From Pseudomonas urmiensis (GTDB lineage Bacteria > Pseudomonadota > Gammaproteobacteria > Pseudomonadales > Pseudomonadaceae): DNA of 64,000 bases. A model generated the notes under the pieces. The model did not search any database. It was not told the origin of the DNA and saw only the letters and a program-made list of their open reading frames with translations. The stretch spans positions 3,353,001 to 3,417,000 of the forward strand of contig NZ_JABWRE020000001.1 in assembly GCF_014268815.2 (NCBI RefSeq). Direction: 5' to 3'. This document shows positions 8,068-17,282 of the stretch, in pieces. The position numbers and the translations under genes are program-made. The stretch's first letter is position 1. Each line of letters opens with the position of its first letter.

Positions 8068-8184
8068 GATTACCAACCCCAGGTTTACTCTGCTGATCGC
8101 GATTGCCATCTTATCAGCAGGTAATCCACAGCCGATACTTCTCCCATCCCAAGGCATCCGGCCTTTCACTTGCAGGAGATCAGC

Positions 8185-8934
8185 ATGTCCCATTCACTTA
8201 CTCTCGACACCAAGGGAGCCCTGGTCCAGGGCGGTTCGCGCGGCATCGGTGCGGCGATCGTGCGCCGTCTGGCCAAGGAAGGGGCGCAGGTGGCCTTTAC
8301 CTATGTCAGCTCGGCGGACACCGCTGAGGCCCTGGCAGCAGAAATCAACGACGCTGGCGGCAAAGCCTTGGCCTTGCGCGCCGACAGTGCCGATGCCAGC
8401 GCTGTGCAGCAGGCCGTGGAGGCGACGGTCAAGGCATTCGGTAGGCTCGACATTCTGGTCAACAACGCGGGTGTGCTGGCGGTGGCGCCAGTGGCCGAGT
8501 TCGATCTGGCCGACTTCGACCGGATCCTCGCCGTCAACGTGCGCAGTGTGTTCGTTGCCAGCCAAGCCGCTGCCCGGCACATGGGCCAGGGTGGTCGGAT
8601 CATCAATATCGGCAGCACCAATGCCGAGCGCATGCCGTTTGCCGGTGGCGCGCCGTATGCGATGAGCAAGTCGGCGCTGGTTGGCCTGACCAAGGGCCTG
8701 GCGCGTGACCTTGGGCCGCAGGGGATTACCGTCAACAACGTACAGCCTGGGCCAGTCGACACCGACATGAACCCGGCCGCGGGGGATTTTGCCGAGAGCT
8801 TGATTCCGCTGATGGCGATTGGGCGCTATGGGCATGTCGAAGAGATCGCCAGCTTCGTCGCTTATCTCGCTGGGCCTGAGGCTGGGTATATCACTGGCGC
8901 CAGCTTGACGGCGGATGGTGGTTTCTCTGCCTGA
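8185..8934 (+). CDS. SDR-family oxidoreductase (3-oxoacyl-ACP reductase-like)
   Basis: 249-residue classical short-chain dehydrogenase. The NAD(P)-binding motif is GGSRGIG near residue 15, NNAG is near 96, and the catalytic Ser and Tyr-x-x-x-Lys are in NIGSTN and PYAMSK near 140-158. The usual Thr before the first glycine of the cofactor loop is Gln here (LVQGGSRGIG). The start at 8185 follows AGGAG at 8172-8176. Substrate unknown. It is divergent from a LysR gene that probably controls it. Confidence 0.85.
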   Translation: MSHSLTLDTKGALVQGGSRGIGAAIVRRLAKEGAQVAFTYVSSADTAEALAAEINDAGGKALALRADSADASAVQQAVEATVKAFGRLDILVNNAGVLAVAPVAEFDLADFDRILAVNVRSVFVASQAAARHMGQGGRIINIGSTNAERMPFAGGAPYAMSKSALVGLTKGLARDLGPQGITVNNVQPGPVDTDMNPAAGDFAESLIPLMAIGRYGHVEEIASFVAYLAGPEAGYITGASLTADGGFSA

Positions 8935-8943
8935 GGGATGCGG

Positions 8944-8988
8944 CCCCTCTTTGTAGCAGTAGCGGTGCGCCGCGCCTACAAAGAGGGG
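8944..8988. terminator. Long hairpin between convergent genes
   Basis: A perfect 13-bp stem (CCCCTCTTTGTAG at 8944-8956 paired with CTACAAAGAGGGG at 8976-8988) sits between the SDR stop and the minus-strand LysR stop. There is no clean T-run, so it may be a stability element or a weak bidirectional terminator. It differs from the REP family in sequence. Confidence 0.6.
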
Positions 8989-9000
8989 TGATAGCGTCTG

Positions 9001-9873
9001 CTAGGCCAGGCTTTGTTCCAGCACCTCAAGGAATGCGCGCGCTGCTGGGGTCGGGCTGCTCGACCACACCGCATACAAATGTCGTACAGGGGCGTCATCC
9101 AAGTGAGCCACACTGACCCCAGCAAACTCATTGGCAATCCGTTCCGGTACCAGCCCGATCGCCAGGCCACGCTGTACAAACTTTTCCACCAGGCGAATAT
9201 GGCCGATCTCGAACTGTACCCGATGCACCAATCCCGCCGCCTGGAAGGCCTCATCGGTCTGGCGCCGGGCACCAGTGCCTTCGGGAAAGTCGACCAACAC
9301 CTGATCGGCAATATCGGCCAAGGCCAGCCGCCGAGGTCCGGCCAAAGGATGCCCGGGCGGCAGCACCGCGACCAGTTCTTCCCGGCCCAGCAATCGATGT
9401 TGCACGCCCTGCAACACTTCGCCCTGCCACAAGCCGATAAAACCTACATCCAGGCGCCGCTCACAGACATCGGCCACCAGCAACTCACTCTTGGCGGTCA
9501 GCCAGCGCACGTCCACCGCCGGATAACGCGCATGAAACAGCGCCAGCAGATCGACCAGATCGAGCGCCGTCAACGAACTGATCTCACCGATCGACAGCCG
9601 TCCGCGCACCTGCCCGCAGGCAGCCGCCACGTCATCGGCAATGCGCTGGGCAGCCTCCAGCGCTGGCCGCGCGCTGAGCACGAAGGCTTCACCAGCCGGG
9701 GTCAAGCGCACCCGCCGCGAGGTACGCTCGAACAGACTGACGCCCAACTGCGCCTCCAGGCGTGCCACCTGATGACTAAGCGCCGACTGGACCACATGGC
9801 AGCGCTCGGCGGCGCGGGTGAAGCTGCCGGTATCGGCCACGGCCAAGGCATATTCGAGCTGCTTGAGATTCAT
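9001..9873 (-). CDS. LysR-family transcriptional regulator
   Basis: 290 residues with a textbook LysR HTH at about 3-60 (LEYALAVADTGSFTRAAERC, then SALSHQVARLEAQLG), followed by a CbbR/OxyR-like effector-binding domain. It is divergent from the MFS exporter at 9982. The roughly 108-bp spacer is AT-rich and should contain both promoters and the regulator site. It is likely a local activator of the transporter (inference from arrangement). Confidence 0.87.
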   Translation of the reverse strand: MNLKQLEYALAVADTGSFTRAAERCHVVQSALSHQVARLEAQLGVSLFERTSRRVRLTPAGEAFVLSARPALEAAQRIADDVAAACGQVRGRLSIGEISSLTALDLVDLLALFHARYPAVDVRWLTAKSELLVADVCERRLDVGFIGLWQGEVLQGVQHRLLGREELVAVLPPGHPLAGPRRLALADIADQVLVDFPEGTGARRQTDEAFQAAGLVHRVQFEIGHIRLVEKFVQRGLAIGLVPERIANEFAGVSVAHLDDAPVRHLYAVWSSSPTPAARAFLEVLEQSLA

Positions 9874-9981
9874 GGATTGATCTGCAATTGAGATAGATAA
9901 CGTGAAAACTATACATTGGTGTCATGCCAGATACTTACCGATACTGAGCGCACTTTCCTTCTGCCCGCAATGAGAACCACC

Positions 9982-11169
9982 ATGAACGCCCCGACCCTCA
10001 GTCGCGCCCTGATCCTGCTGATGGCGACTGCCACCGGCCTGGCCGTGGCCAGCAACTACTACGCCCAGCCACTGCTGCACAGCATCGCCGAACAGTTCGG
10101 CCTGAGCACCGCCACTGCTGGCACCATCGTCATCGCCGCGCAGCTTAGCTATGGCGCCGGCCTGTTGCTGCTGGCGCCGCTGGGCGATCTGTTCGAACAA
10201 CGCCGTTTGATCGTGATCATGATCGGCATTGCTACCCTTGGCCTGATCATCAGCGCCTGTGCCCCCAGCCTGCCGTGGCTGCTGTTCGGCACCGCCTTGA
10301 CCGGATTGTTCTCGGTCGTGGCGCAGATCCTGGTGCCCATGGCCGCCAGCCTGACTGCCCCGGAGCATCGTGGGCGCGCGGTGGGCACGCTGATGAGCGG
10401 GCTGTTGCTGGGCATTCTGCTGGCGCGTACCGCCGCAGGCTTCATGGCCGAGCTGGGTGGCTGGCGCAGTATCTATGTGCTGGCTGCGGTACTGATGGCG
10501 GTCAGCGCTATCGCCCTGTACCGCAGCCTGCCGCAGCACAACAGCCATGCCGGGCTGAAATACCCGGCGTTGATCGGCTCGGTATTTCGTCTGTTCATCG
10601 AAGAGCCGGTGCTGCGCTTGCGCTCACTGCTGGGGCTGCTGGCGTTCAGCCTGTTCGGGCTGTTCTGGACGCCACTGGCGTTTCTGCTGGCGCGCGAGCC
10701 GTATCACTACTCCGACGCGGTGATCGGCCTGTTCGGTTTGGCCGGCGCTGCGGGCGCGCTGTCGGCGAACTGGGCGGGGCGCCTGGCTGATCGGGGCAAG
10801 GGCTCGCTGGGCACCACGGTCGGGCTGATCGCCTTGCTGCTGTCGTGGATACCACTGGGCTTTGCCGAGCATTCGCTGCTGGCGCTGTTGGTCGGCGTGC
10901 TGGTGCTGGACCTGGCCGTGCAGCTGGTGCACGTGAGTAATCAGAATGCGGTGATCGCGTTGCGACCAGAGGCGCGCACGCGGCTCAATGCCGGCTATAT
11001 CACCTGCTATTTCATCGGTGGCGCATTGGGTTCGCTGCTGGGCACGCAACTGTTCGAACGTCAGGGATGGCTGGGGATCGTCGCCGCTGGGCTGCTGATC
11101 GGCAGCTTGGCCCTGGTGGTTTGGGGGCTGGCAGAGCGCAAGCGCAAGGTGCTGATTCAAGCGGTTTGA
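9982..11169 (+). CDS. MFS transporter, YnfM/drug exporter-like
   Basis: About 395 residues with twelve predicted membrane segments. The N-terminus (ASNYYAQPLLHSIAEQFGLS) is characteristic of the multidrug/arabinose-efflux-like MFS branch, with the loop 2-3 motif LLAPLGDLFEQRR. Frames open from 9916 and an ATG at 9970 also exist; 9982 gives the usual family start. Substrate unknown. It is divergent from the LysR gene and probably under its control. Confidence 0.82.
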   Translation: MNAPTLSRALILLMATATGLAVASNYYAQPLLHSIAEQFGLSTATAGTIVIAAQLSYGAGLLLLAPLGDLFEQRRLIVIMIGIATLGLIISACAPSLPWLLFGTALTGLFSVVAQILVPMAASLTAPEHRGRAVGTLMSGLLLGILLARTAAGFMAELGGWRSIYVLAAVLMAVSAIALYRSLPQHNSHAGLKYPALIGSVFRLFIEEPVLRLRSLLGLLAFSLFGLFWTPLAFLLAREPYHYSDAVIGLFGLAGAAGALSANWAGRLADRGKGSLGTTVGLIALLLSWIPLGFAEHSLLALLVGVLVLDLAVQLVHVSNQNAVIALRPEARTRLNAGYITCYFIGGALGSLLGTQLFERQGWLGIVAAGLLIGSLALVVWGLAERKRKVLIQAV

Positions 11170-11292
11170 TCAGGCCAGCGGCTGACGCGACAACCGACCG
11201 CACGACCCTCCGTCGCCTTGCCGTTGACTTGCTCACACGCAAAGAGCTGCATAGGCGGTGGTCAACAGCCCTCCCACTGACAGGACGACACA

Positions 11293-11670
11293 ATGACAAG
11301 ACTCACGGTGCAATCCGGCGATTTCTTGCTAGGTGAAGGCGAGTATCGCAATGGATCGCTCACACTCAAGACCCCACGCAGCCCTTCGCCTGGCGAGCGG
11401 ATCTCGCTGGCGCGGATCAAGGAACTCAAGCTGGCCAGCCTGGAAACCAACCGCAGCCTGGGCACCGCCCTTGGCTGGGGCGTTGCCGGCGCGCTGGTGG
11501 CCGGCCCAGTCGGGCTGATCGCCGGCCTCTGGCTGGGTGGCAAGGAAGAAGAAGCGACCTTCCTCGCCACCTTCAAGGATGGTCGCAAGCTGATGGCCAT
11601 CACCGATGGCAAGACCTGGTCGAAAATCGACGACAGTTGGCGTCAGCACCAACGCCGCACGGCCGCCTGA
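11293..11670 (+). CDS. Conserved small protein, unknown
   Basis: 125 residues with AGGA about 9 bp before the ATG. An N-terminal beta-rich stretch (VQSGDFLLGEGEYRNGSLTL) is followed by a Lys/Arg segment. A glycine/alanine-rich hydrophobic hairpin comes next (GTALGWGVAGALVAGPVGLIAG, about 55-78), then a short C-terminal beta segment (ATFLATFKDGRKLMAITD). The central hydrophobic hairpin suggests membrane association. I do not recognise a named family with confidence. Confidence 0.65.
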   Translation: MTRLTVQSGDFLLGEGEYRNGSLTLKTPRSPSPGERISLARIKELKLASLETNRSLGTALGWGVAGALVAGPVGLIAGLWLGGKEEEATFLATFKDGRKLMAITDGKTWSKIDDSWRQHQRRTAA

Positions 11671-11827
11671 ATCGCTCCAGACCCTGATCGTCTATTTGCC
11701 TGAGCGCTCCTGAAATAGGGGCGCTCAGCACATCTGCGCCTGCTAACATGGCGCCCTTTTTATCTGCCCCGCCCTCCCCCAATAACAGCCGACCCACAAC
11801 GGCGCGTATGCCCATCAAGGAGCCCGC

Positions 11828-13984
11828 ATGACCTCGCTTCGCCCTCGTTTGCCCCTGAGCCTGCTCAGCCTGGGCCTTGCCCTGCACAGCGGCCATGGCC
11901 TTGCCGACGACAGCGTGACCCTGGCCCCGGTGCGCATCTCGGAGCTGTATGGCGATGGCGGCTACCAGCCGCGCGAGGCCCAGGTGGGCGGCTTTCAACC
12001 AGCGCCACTGCTCGACACCCCGGCATCGATCAGCGTGTTCAGCCAACAGCTGCTGCAAGACCGCCAGGTGCGCAAGCTCAGTGAGGTGCTGCAAAGCGAT
12101 GCCTCGGTTGGCGAAAGCTATGCGCCGATCGGCTACTACGAGAACTTCAACGTGCGCGGCTTTGAGCTCAACGCTGCCAGCAGCTACAAGATCAACGGCC
12201 AGACCGTGGTCGGCGAACAGAACGTGGCGCTGGAGAACAAGCAGCAGGTCGAGCTGCTCAAGGGGCTGTCGGGGTTGCAGAGCGGCGTGGCCGAACCCGG
12301 CGGGCTGGTCAACTACGTGACCAAGCGCGCAGAAGACGTGCGCAGCGTCACGGTCTCGACCAACGAGCAAGGCGAGCGCTATCTGGCCACCGACCTGGGC
12401 GGCTGGTTTGGCAGTGAGCGGCAATTTGGCCTGCGCGCCAACCTGGCCCATGAGGACATCCGCTCCTACGTCGATCACGCCGATGGCAAGCGCGACTTCG
12501 CCTCGCTGGCGTTCGACTGGCAGATCAGCGCCAATGCCACCCTGCAACTGGACGCTGAATATCAGCACCGCGAACAGCGATCAGTACCGGGCTACCAGTT
12601 GCTGGGTGGCACCGAGCTGCCGCACGGCATTGACCCGGATGACCGGCTGGCTTATCAGCACTGGGCCAAGCCGGTACAGAACGACTCGCTGAACCTCGGC
12701 GGGCGCTTCGAGTACCGTTTCAATGACGACTGGACCGGCACCTTGAGCGCTTCGCGCAGCAAGGTGGTGATCGATGACTACAGCTCGTTTGCCTGGGGCT
12801 GCTACGGCTCGGCAAGCTGTGCAAGCGCAGCTGTACCGAACTACTTCAGCCCGCAAGGCGATTACGACATCTATGACTTCCGCAGCCCCGACGACACCCG
12901 CCGCACTGACGAAGTACAAGCTATGCTCAACGGTCGTTTCGATGGATTGGGCCTGGGCCATGAGCTAACCGTTGGCACCAGTGCCCAGCGTCGCACACTC
13001 GACCAGCGCCCCTACTACAACGAGTTTGTCGGCAGCGGCAACATCGCCACTGGCGCCCCTGCCGTGCCGCCGTCGGAGCGCCCCATCGGCTCCAGCGAAC
13101 GCCGCCTGGACAGCCGCCAGTACGGGGTATTTTTCAGCGACCGCATCACCTTCAACGAACACTGGCAAACCGTGCTCGGTGCGCGTGAAGTCCGCCTGGA
13201 TGAGAAGACCTGGGATGAAACTGGCCTGGCCGGACGGCATACCCGGCAGTATCAATTACTGCCCAACGCGGCGTTGATCTACAAGCCGCAGCCAGACACC
13301 ACGCTGTATGCCAGCTATTCCAAAGGGCTATCCGCGGGGGGCACCGCGCCCTGGTTCGCTAGTAATGCCGCCGAGATTCTAGCCCCGACCCTGTCACGGC
13401 AACTGGAAGTGGGCATCAAGCGCGACTGGCAGGGCATGAGCTTCAGTGCCGCGCTGTTCCAGATCCGCCAGGCCTACCAGTACGCCCGCCCAGACGCCAC
13501 TGGCTTCACCTACGTGCAACAGGGCCAACAAAAGAACACCGGACTTGAGCTCGGCGCCAGCGGCTGGGTCACTTCGCGCTTGCAGATCCAGGCAAGCGCG
13601 GCAGCAATCCGCGCCCGGGTGCAGAACAGTGGCACCGATGCCTACGAGGGCCATCAGGCGATCAACGTGCCCACGCTGCGCGCCGCCTTGCAGGCCGAAT
13701 ACAGCCTGCCGGTCGCGGGTCTCGCGCTGCTTGGCGGAGCGCGCTACAGCGCCAGCAAGTACGCAAGTCAAGCGGGCAACGTCGAGGTGGGTGGCTATAC
13801 CGTGTTCGATGTCGGTAGCCGCTACCGCACCACGGTTGGCGGGTATGACACAGTGCTGCGCCTGACCGTGGATAACGTCTTTGACAAGCGTTACTGGCGT
13901 GATGTGGGGGATTACCTGGGCGACAACTACCTGTTCCAGGGCGCGCCGCGTACGGCGCGGTTGTCGGCGACGGTGAGTTTTTGA
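11828..13984 (+). CDS. TonB-dependent siderophore-type outer membrane receptor
   Basis: 718 residues. A signal peptide (about 1-27, ending HGLADD) leads to a TonB-box/plug region (about 45-165, with DTPASISVFSQQLLQD and NVRGFELN) and a 22-strand-type beta-barrel ending in the aromatic Phe of ATVSF. There is no N-terminal secretin/STN signalling domain, so it does not look like a sigma/anti-sigma-coupled transducer. The plug and barrel motifs place it in the siderophore receptor family; the ligand cannot be read. I saw no convincing Fur box in the upstream 150 bp. It stands alone, without a siderophore cluster nearby. Confidence 0.88.
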   Translation: MTSLRPRLPLSLLSLGLALHSGHGLADDSVTLAPVRISELYGDGGYQPREAQVGGFQPAPLLDTPASISVFSQQLLQDRQVRKLSEVLQSDASVGESYAPIGYYENFNVRGFELNAASSYKINGQTVVGEQNVALENKQQVELLKGLSGLQSGVAEPGGLVNYVTKRAEDVRSVTVSTNEQGERYLATDLGGWFGSERQFGLRANLAHEDIRSYVDHADGKRDFASLAFDWQISANATLQLDAEYQHREQRSVPGYQLLGGTELPHGIDPDDRLAYQHWAKPVQNDSLNLGGRFEYRFNDDWTGTLSASRSKVVIDDYSSFAWGCYGSASCASAAVPNYFSPQGDYDIYDFRSPDDTRRTDEVQAMLNGRFDGLGLGHELTVGTSAQRRTLDQRPYYNEFVGSGNIATGAPAVPPSERPIGSSERRLDSRQYGVFFSDRITFNEHWQTVLGAREVRLDEKTWDETGLAGRHTRQYQLLPNAALIYKPQPDTTLYASYSKGLSAGGTAPWFASNAAEILAPTLSRQLEVGIKRDWQGMSFSAALFQIRQAYQYARPDATGFTYVQQGQQKNTGLELGASGWVTSRLQIQASAAAIRARVQNSGTDAYEGHQAINVPTLRAALQAEYSLPVAGLALLGGARYSASKYASQAGNVEVGGYTVFDVGSRYRTTVGGYDTVLRLTVDNVFDKRYWRDVGDYLGDNYLFQGAPRTARLSATVSF

Positions 13985-13989
13985 TGGGG

Positions 13990-14183
13990 TGAGTGGTGCC
14001 AGTGCTGGCCTCATCGCGGGGCAAGCCCGCTCCCACGCCAGATCAACTTCAAGACTGCGGGGGATTGAGTGGTGCCAGTGCTGGCCTCATCGCGGGGCAA
14101 GCCCGCTCCCACGCAGGTTTGGGGTGATCTACCAGGCAGGTTTGAGGCTGATCTCACGTGGGAGCGGGCTTGCCCCGCGATAG
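13990..14183. repeat. REP cluster with 49-bp duplication
   Basis: Three REP cores lie at 14013-14036, 14089-14112 (direct) and 14158-14181 (inverted). The first two are embedded in an identical 49-bp segment at 13990-14038 and 14066-14114, i.e. a recent local duplication that includes flanking non-REP sequence. Confidence 0.85.
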
Positions 14184-14248
14184 CGCCAGCAGCTGCGCTG
14201 CATTTAACCCGCCCTGAATACCCTCTAAAACGCACCGCAAAACAAAAA

Positions 14249-14278
14249 GCCCCCGAACCTTTCAGTTCGGGGGCTTCT
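14249..14278 (-). terminator. Rho-independent terminator of tRNA-Ser
   Basis: The stem GAAGCCCCCGAAC/GTTCGGGGGC is followed by a T-rich run on the minus strand, about 10-40 bp past the tRNA 3' end. Confidence 0.88.
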
Positions 14279-14287
14279 CGTAGAATG

Positions 14288-14377
14288 TGGCGGTGAAGAA
14301 GGGATTTGAACCCTTGATACGATTTCTCGTATACACACTTTCCAGGCGTGCTCCTTCGACCACTCGGACACTTCACC
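14288..14377 (-). tRNA. tRNA-Ser(GGA)
   Basis: A 90-nt class II tRNA on the minus strand. The acceptor arm GGTGAAG pairs with CTTCACC, with discriminator G and an encoded CCA. The T arm contains GGTTCGAATCC. A long variable arm (TACGAGAAATCGTA) and the anticodon GGA (complement at 14341-14343) identify a serine tRNA that reads UCC/UCU. A strong terminator follows. No integrated element is seen next to it. Confidence 0.97.
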
Positions 14378-14665
14378 GTTTCTCTTCAAGCTATTCAGCC
14401 TGTCGAGGCGCGCTAATTTAGTTGAAGGCTCTAATCTTGGCAAGCGTTTTTTTCAGAATTTTCATGCGCTTAAGCAGATCGAACGAAAAACCGGCCAGCC
14501 AGGGCAATGCTGCCATTGTACCCAGCACTTTTACCTGTGGCCTGTACTGCGCACCCAAGCGGCAAGGCATAGCGGCCAATGCCTGACTGATCAGTCAGCC
14601 TTGCTGCTTTACCTGCTCGCCCGTGCTGGGTAACGTCATTGCCACGCCATCCAAAGGACTCTGCC

Positions 14666-15355
14666 ATGAGCGAGCTGATTACCTACCATGCCGAAGACGG
14701 CATCGCCACCCTGACCCTGAACAACGGCAAGGTCAACGCCATCTCGCCGGACGTCATCGCCGCCTTCAACGCCGCCCTGGACCAGGCAGTAGCCGACCGT
14801 GCAGTGGTGATCATCACCGGTCAGCCAGGCATCCTTTCTGGCGGCTACGACCTGAAAGTCATGACCTCTGGCCCCCAACAAGCCGTTGGCCTGGTCACCG
14901 CCGGTTCCACCCTGGCCCGCCGCCTGCTCTCGCACCCCTTCCCGGTAATCGTTGCCTGCCCAGGCCATGCGGTCGCCAAAGGCGCCTTCCTGCTGCTGTC
15001 GGGCGACTATCGGATCGGGGTCGAAGGGCCGTACAAGATCGGCCTGAACGAAGTGCAGATCGGCATGACCATGCACCACGCCGGTATCGAGCTGGCCCGC
15101 GATCGCCTGCGCCGCTCGGCGTTCCACCGCTCAGTGATCAATGCCGAGATGTTCGACCCTAGGGACGCGCTGGATGCCGGCTTCCTCGACAAGGTGGTGC
15201 CGGCCGAGCAGTTGCACGAGACAGCACTGCACGTGGCGCGCGACTTGAAGAAGCTCAACATGCTGGCGCACAAGAACACCAAGCTCAAAGTGCGCAAAGC
15301 GCTGCTGGAGCTGCTGGATGACGCGATTATTCGCGATCAGGAACACATGGGCTGA
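14666..15355 (+). CDS. Crotonase-family enoyl-CoA hydratase/isomerase
   Basis: 229 residues with the crotonase fold. The oxyanion-hole region is PGILSGGYDLKVM (about 52-64), and the second active-site segment is GLNEVQIGMTM near 130. It ends in a helical C-terminal region. Short crotonases of this length often serve fatty acid or acyl-CoA degradation; the substrate is not determinable here. The ATG at 14666 replaces the frame start at 14639, which lacks homology. It is followed by a degenerate REP hairpin. Confidence 0.85.
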   Translation: MSELITYHAEDGIATLTLNNGKVNAISPDVIAAFNAALDQAVADRAVVIITGQPGILSGGYDLKVMTSGPQQAVGLVTAGSTLARRLLSHPFPVIVACPGHAVAKGAFLLLSGDYRIGVEGPYKIGLNEVQIGMTMHHAGIELARDRLRRSAFHRSVINAEMFDPRDALDAGFLDKVVPAEQLHETALHVARDLKKLNMLAHKNTKLKVRKALLELLDDAIIRDQEHMG

Positions 15356-15362
15356 TCCTCCC

Positions 15363-15426
15363 GGCCTCATCGCGGGCACGCCCCCCCACATCGTGTAGGC
15401 GCGGACTTGCCCTGCGATGAGGCCAG
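15363..15426. repeat. Degenerate REP hairpin
   Basis: GGCCTCATCGCGGG at the left pairs imperfectly with CTTGCCCTGCGATGAGGCC at the right; the core is diverged from the standard REP. Confidence 0.7.
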
Positions 15427-15502
15427 CACTGACCGCAGAAGGTTTGCCCCCACCAGTGCACAGTCGTACACTGCCGCGCGACTGTCTGGTGTGAGTCGTA
15501 CC

Positions 15503-16222
15503 ATGCTTTATCTGCTTCGCATGCTCCTGCTGGGGCTGCACTTTCTGCTGGTCGGCCTAGTCGGCCTGGTGATTGGCCTGTGCCGCCCGTTCAACCCCGA
15601 CAACAGCCGCCTCTATGCCCGCCTGTACAGCGTGCCAGCCGCCTGGCTGATGCGTATCAAGGTCAAGGCCGAGGTCGGCCCGCTGCATGACCAGCCGCCG
15701 GGCTGCGTGATCGTCGCCAACCATCAATCGAACTTCGACTTGTTCATCATCGGCCAAGTAGTGCCGCAACGCACCGTGGCCATTGGCAAGAAGAGCCTGG
15801 GCTGGATCCCGCTGTTCGGCCAGCTGTTCTGGTTGGGCGGTAATGTCCTGATCGACCGCAACAACGCCTACCAGGCGCGCAAGGCGATGCAGGTAACCAC
15901 CGGCATCTTGCGTGACGACACCTCGATCTGGATTTTCCCCGAAGGCACCCGTAACCCTGGCGAGCAGTTGGCCCCGTTCAAGAAAGGTGCCTTCCACATG
16001 GCCATCGACGCTGGCGTGCCGATCGTACCGGTGTGCGTCAGTCGCTATGCCAAGCGCCTAGGCCTCAACAGTTGGCGCCAGCGCACGGTAATCATTCGCT
16101 CCCTGCCTCCAATCGAAACTGCTGGCCTGAGCAAGCAGGACGTGCCGGCGCTGATCGAGCAGTGCCGCACGCAGATGCAGCAATGCCTGGACCGCATGGA
16201 AACCGAGCTACCGCACGCCTGA
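15503..16222 (+). CDS. 1-acylglycerol-3-phosphate acyltransferase-like (PlsC family)
   Basis: 239 residues. An N-terminal membrane helix (about 1-27) is followed by the PlsC/LPLAT motifs: NHQSNFD at 73-79 (catalytic NHxxxxD) and FPEGTRN at about 145-151. It would acylate lysophosphatidic acid with an acyl-ACP or acyl-CoA at the cytoplasmic membrane. Pseudomonads carry several paralogues, so this may be a secondary or specialised LPLAT. The frame opens at 15407, but the ATG at 15503 starts the conserved hydrophobic helix. Confidence 0.88.
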   Translation: MLYLLRMLLLGLHFLLVGLVGLVIGLCRPFNPDNSRLYARLYSVPAAWLMRIKVKAEVGPLHDQPPGCVIVANHQSNFDLFIIGQVVPQRTVAIGKKSLGWIPLFGQLFWLGGNVLIDRNNAYQARKAMQVTTGILRDDTSIWIFPEGTRNPGEQLAPFKKGAFHMAIDAGVPIVPVCVSRYAKRLGLNSWRQRTVIIRSLPPIETAGLSKQDVPALIEQCRTQMQQCLDRMETELPHA

Positions 16223-16288
16223 TCGGTTGCTCTCTGGCCTGACACAGCCCAAGCTGTGTCACGTGTTCAACCGAATAAGCGGGCAACC

Positions 16289-17260
16289 ATGGGTCGAGTC
16301 GTCGCAGCGGCGGTGTACAGCGCCGGGAGAAAGGTCACCAATATCAGTATCGACGAAGGCAGCGAGTGGGCGAAAAAGCCCGGCCACTTCGTCTGGATCG
16401 GCCTGGAAGAGCCCAACGCCGAAGAGCTGGCCAACCTGCAGTGCCAATTCAACCTGCACGAGCTGGCCATCGAAGACGCGCTGGAAAAGCACAGCCGGCC
16501 CAAGTTGGAGACTTTCGGCGACGCGCTGTTCATCGTCACCTATTCGCCGGTTCGCCACGAAGGCAAGCTGGAGTTCATCGAGACCCACATCTTTGCCGGC
16601 AACGGCTACATCATCACCTGCCGCAATGGCCACTCCAAATCCTATGCCCTGGTGCGTCAGCGCTGCGAGGCACGGCCGCTGCTGCTCGAGCACGGCGAAG
16701 ACTTCGTGCTGTATGCGTTACTCGATTTCGTCACCGAGAACTACCAGCCGGTCAGCGAGGCGATCCACGGTGAGATCGAGGAGCTGGAGCAGAGCGTGCT
16801 GAGCAATTCGCTCAAGGAAGAAGACATCCAGCGCCTGCACAGCCTGCGTCGCGACATTTTAAGGCTGCGCCGCTACGTAGCGCCCATGGTGGAGATCAGT
16901 GAAGAGCTGCAGCGCTTGAGCTTCCCGTTCATCGACAAGAACATGCGTCCGTACTTCAGGGACGTGCAAATCCACGTCACTCGGCAGATGGAAGACTTGG
17001 TGAGCATTCGCGATATCGCCAGCCAGACCATCGAGATTGGCATGTTGCTGGAGTCGTCACGGCAAAGCATAACCCAGCGCAAGTTTGCCGCCTGGGCGGC
17101 GATCTTGGCGTTTCCCACGGCGATTGCCGGGATTTATGGGATGAACTTCCAGAATATGCCGGAGCTGGAGTGGCACTATGGGTATTTTGCGGTGCTGGGG
17201 GTGATTGGGTTGGGCTGCACCGGGTTGTATGCCAGCTTCAAGCGCTCGGGATGGTTGTAG
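16289..17260 (+). CDS. CorA-family divalent cation transporter
   Basis: 323 residues. A long acidic/helical cytoplasmic domain (about 1-260) is followed by two C-terminal membrane segments. The signature Gly-Met-Asn (YGMNFQNMPE) sits at the end of the first, forming the selectivity filter of this pentameric Mg2+/Co2+ channel family. A GTG at 16256 is an alternative start; the ATG at 16289 matches the family N-terminus. The stop lies 22 bp from the IS481-family insertion. Confidence 0.9.
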   Translation: MGRVVAAAVYSAGRKVTNISIDEGSEWAKKPGHFVWIGLEEPNAEELANLQCQFNLHELAIEDALEKHSRPKLETFGDALFIVTYSPVRHEGKLEFIETHIFAGNGYIITCRNGHSKSYALVRQRCEARPLLLEHGEDFVLYALLDFVTENYQPVSEAIHGEIEELEQSVLSNSLKEEDIQRLHSLRRDILRLRRYVAPMVEISEELQRLSFPFIDKNMRPYFRDVQIHVTRQMEDLVSIRDIASQTIEIGMLLESSRQSITQRKFAAWAAILAFPTAIAGIYGMNFQNMPELEWHYGYFAVLGVIGLGCTGLYASFKRSGWL

Positions 17261-17282
17261 CTTGTAGCAACGCTATCGCGGG

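Noticed and set aside
11671-11827. Fur box upstream of the TonB-dependent receptor
   Set aside because: I could not find a convincing 19-bp match by eye.
14288-14377. tRNA-Ser as an integration site for a prophage or island
   Set aside because: No integrase, direct repeat or foreign-looking segment borders it.
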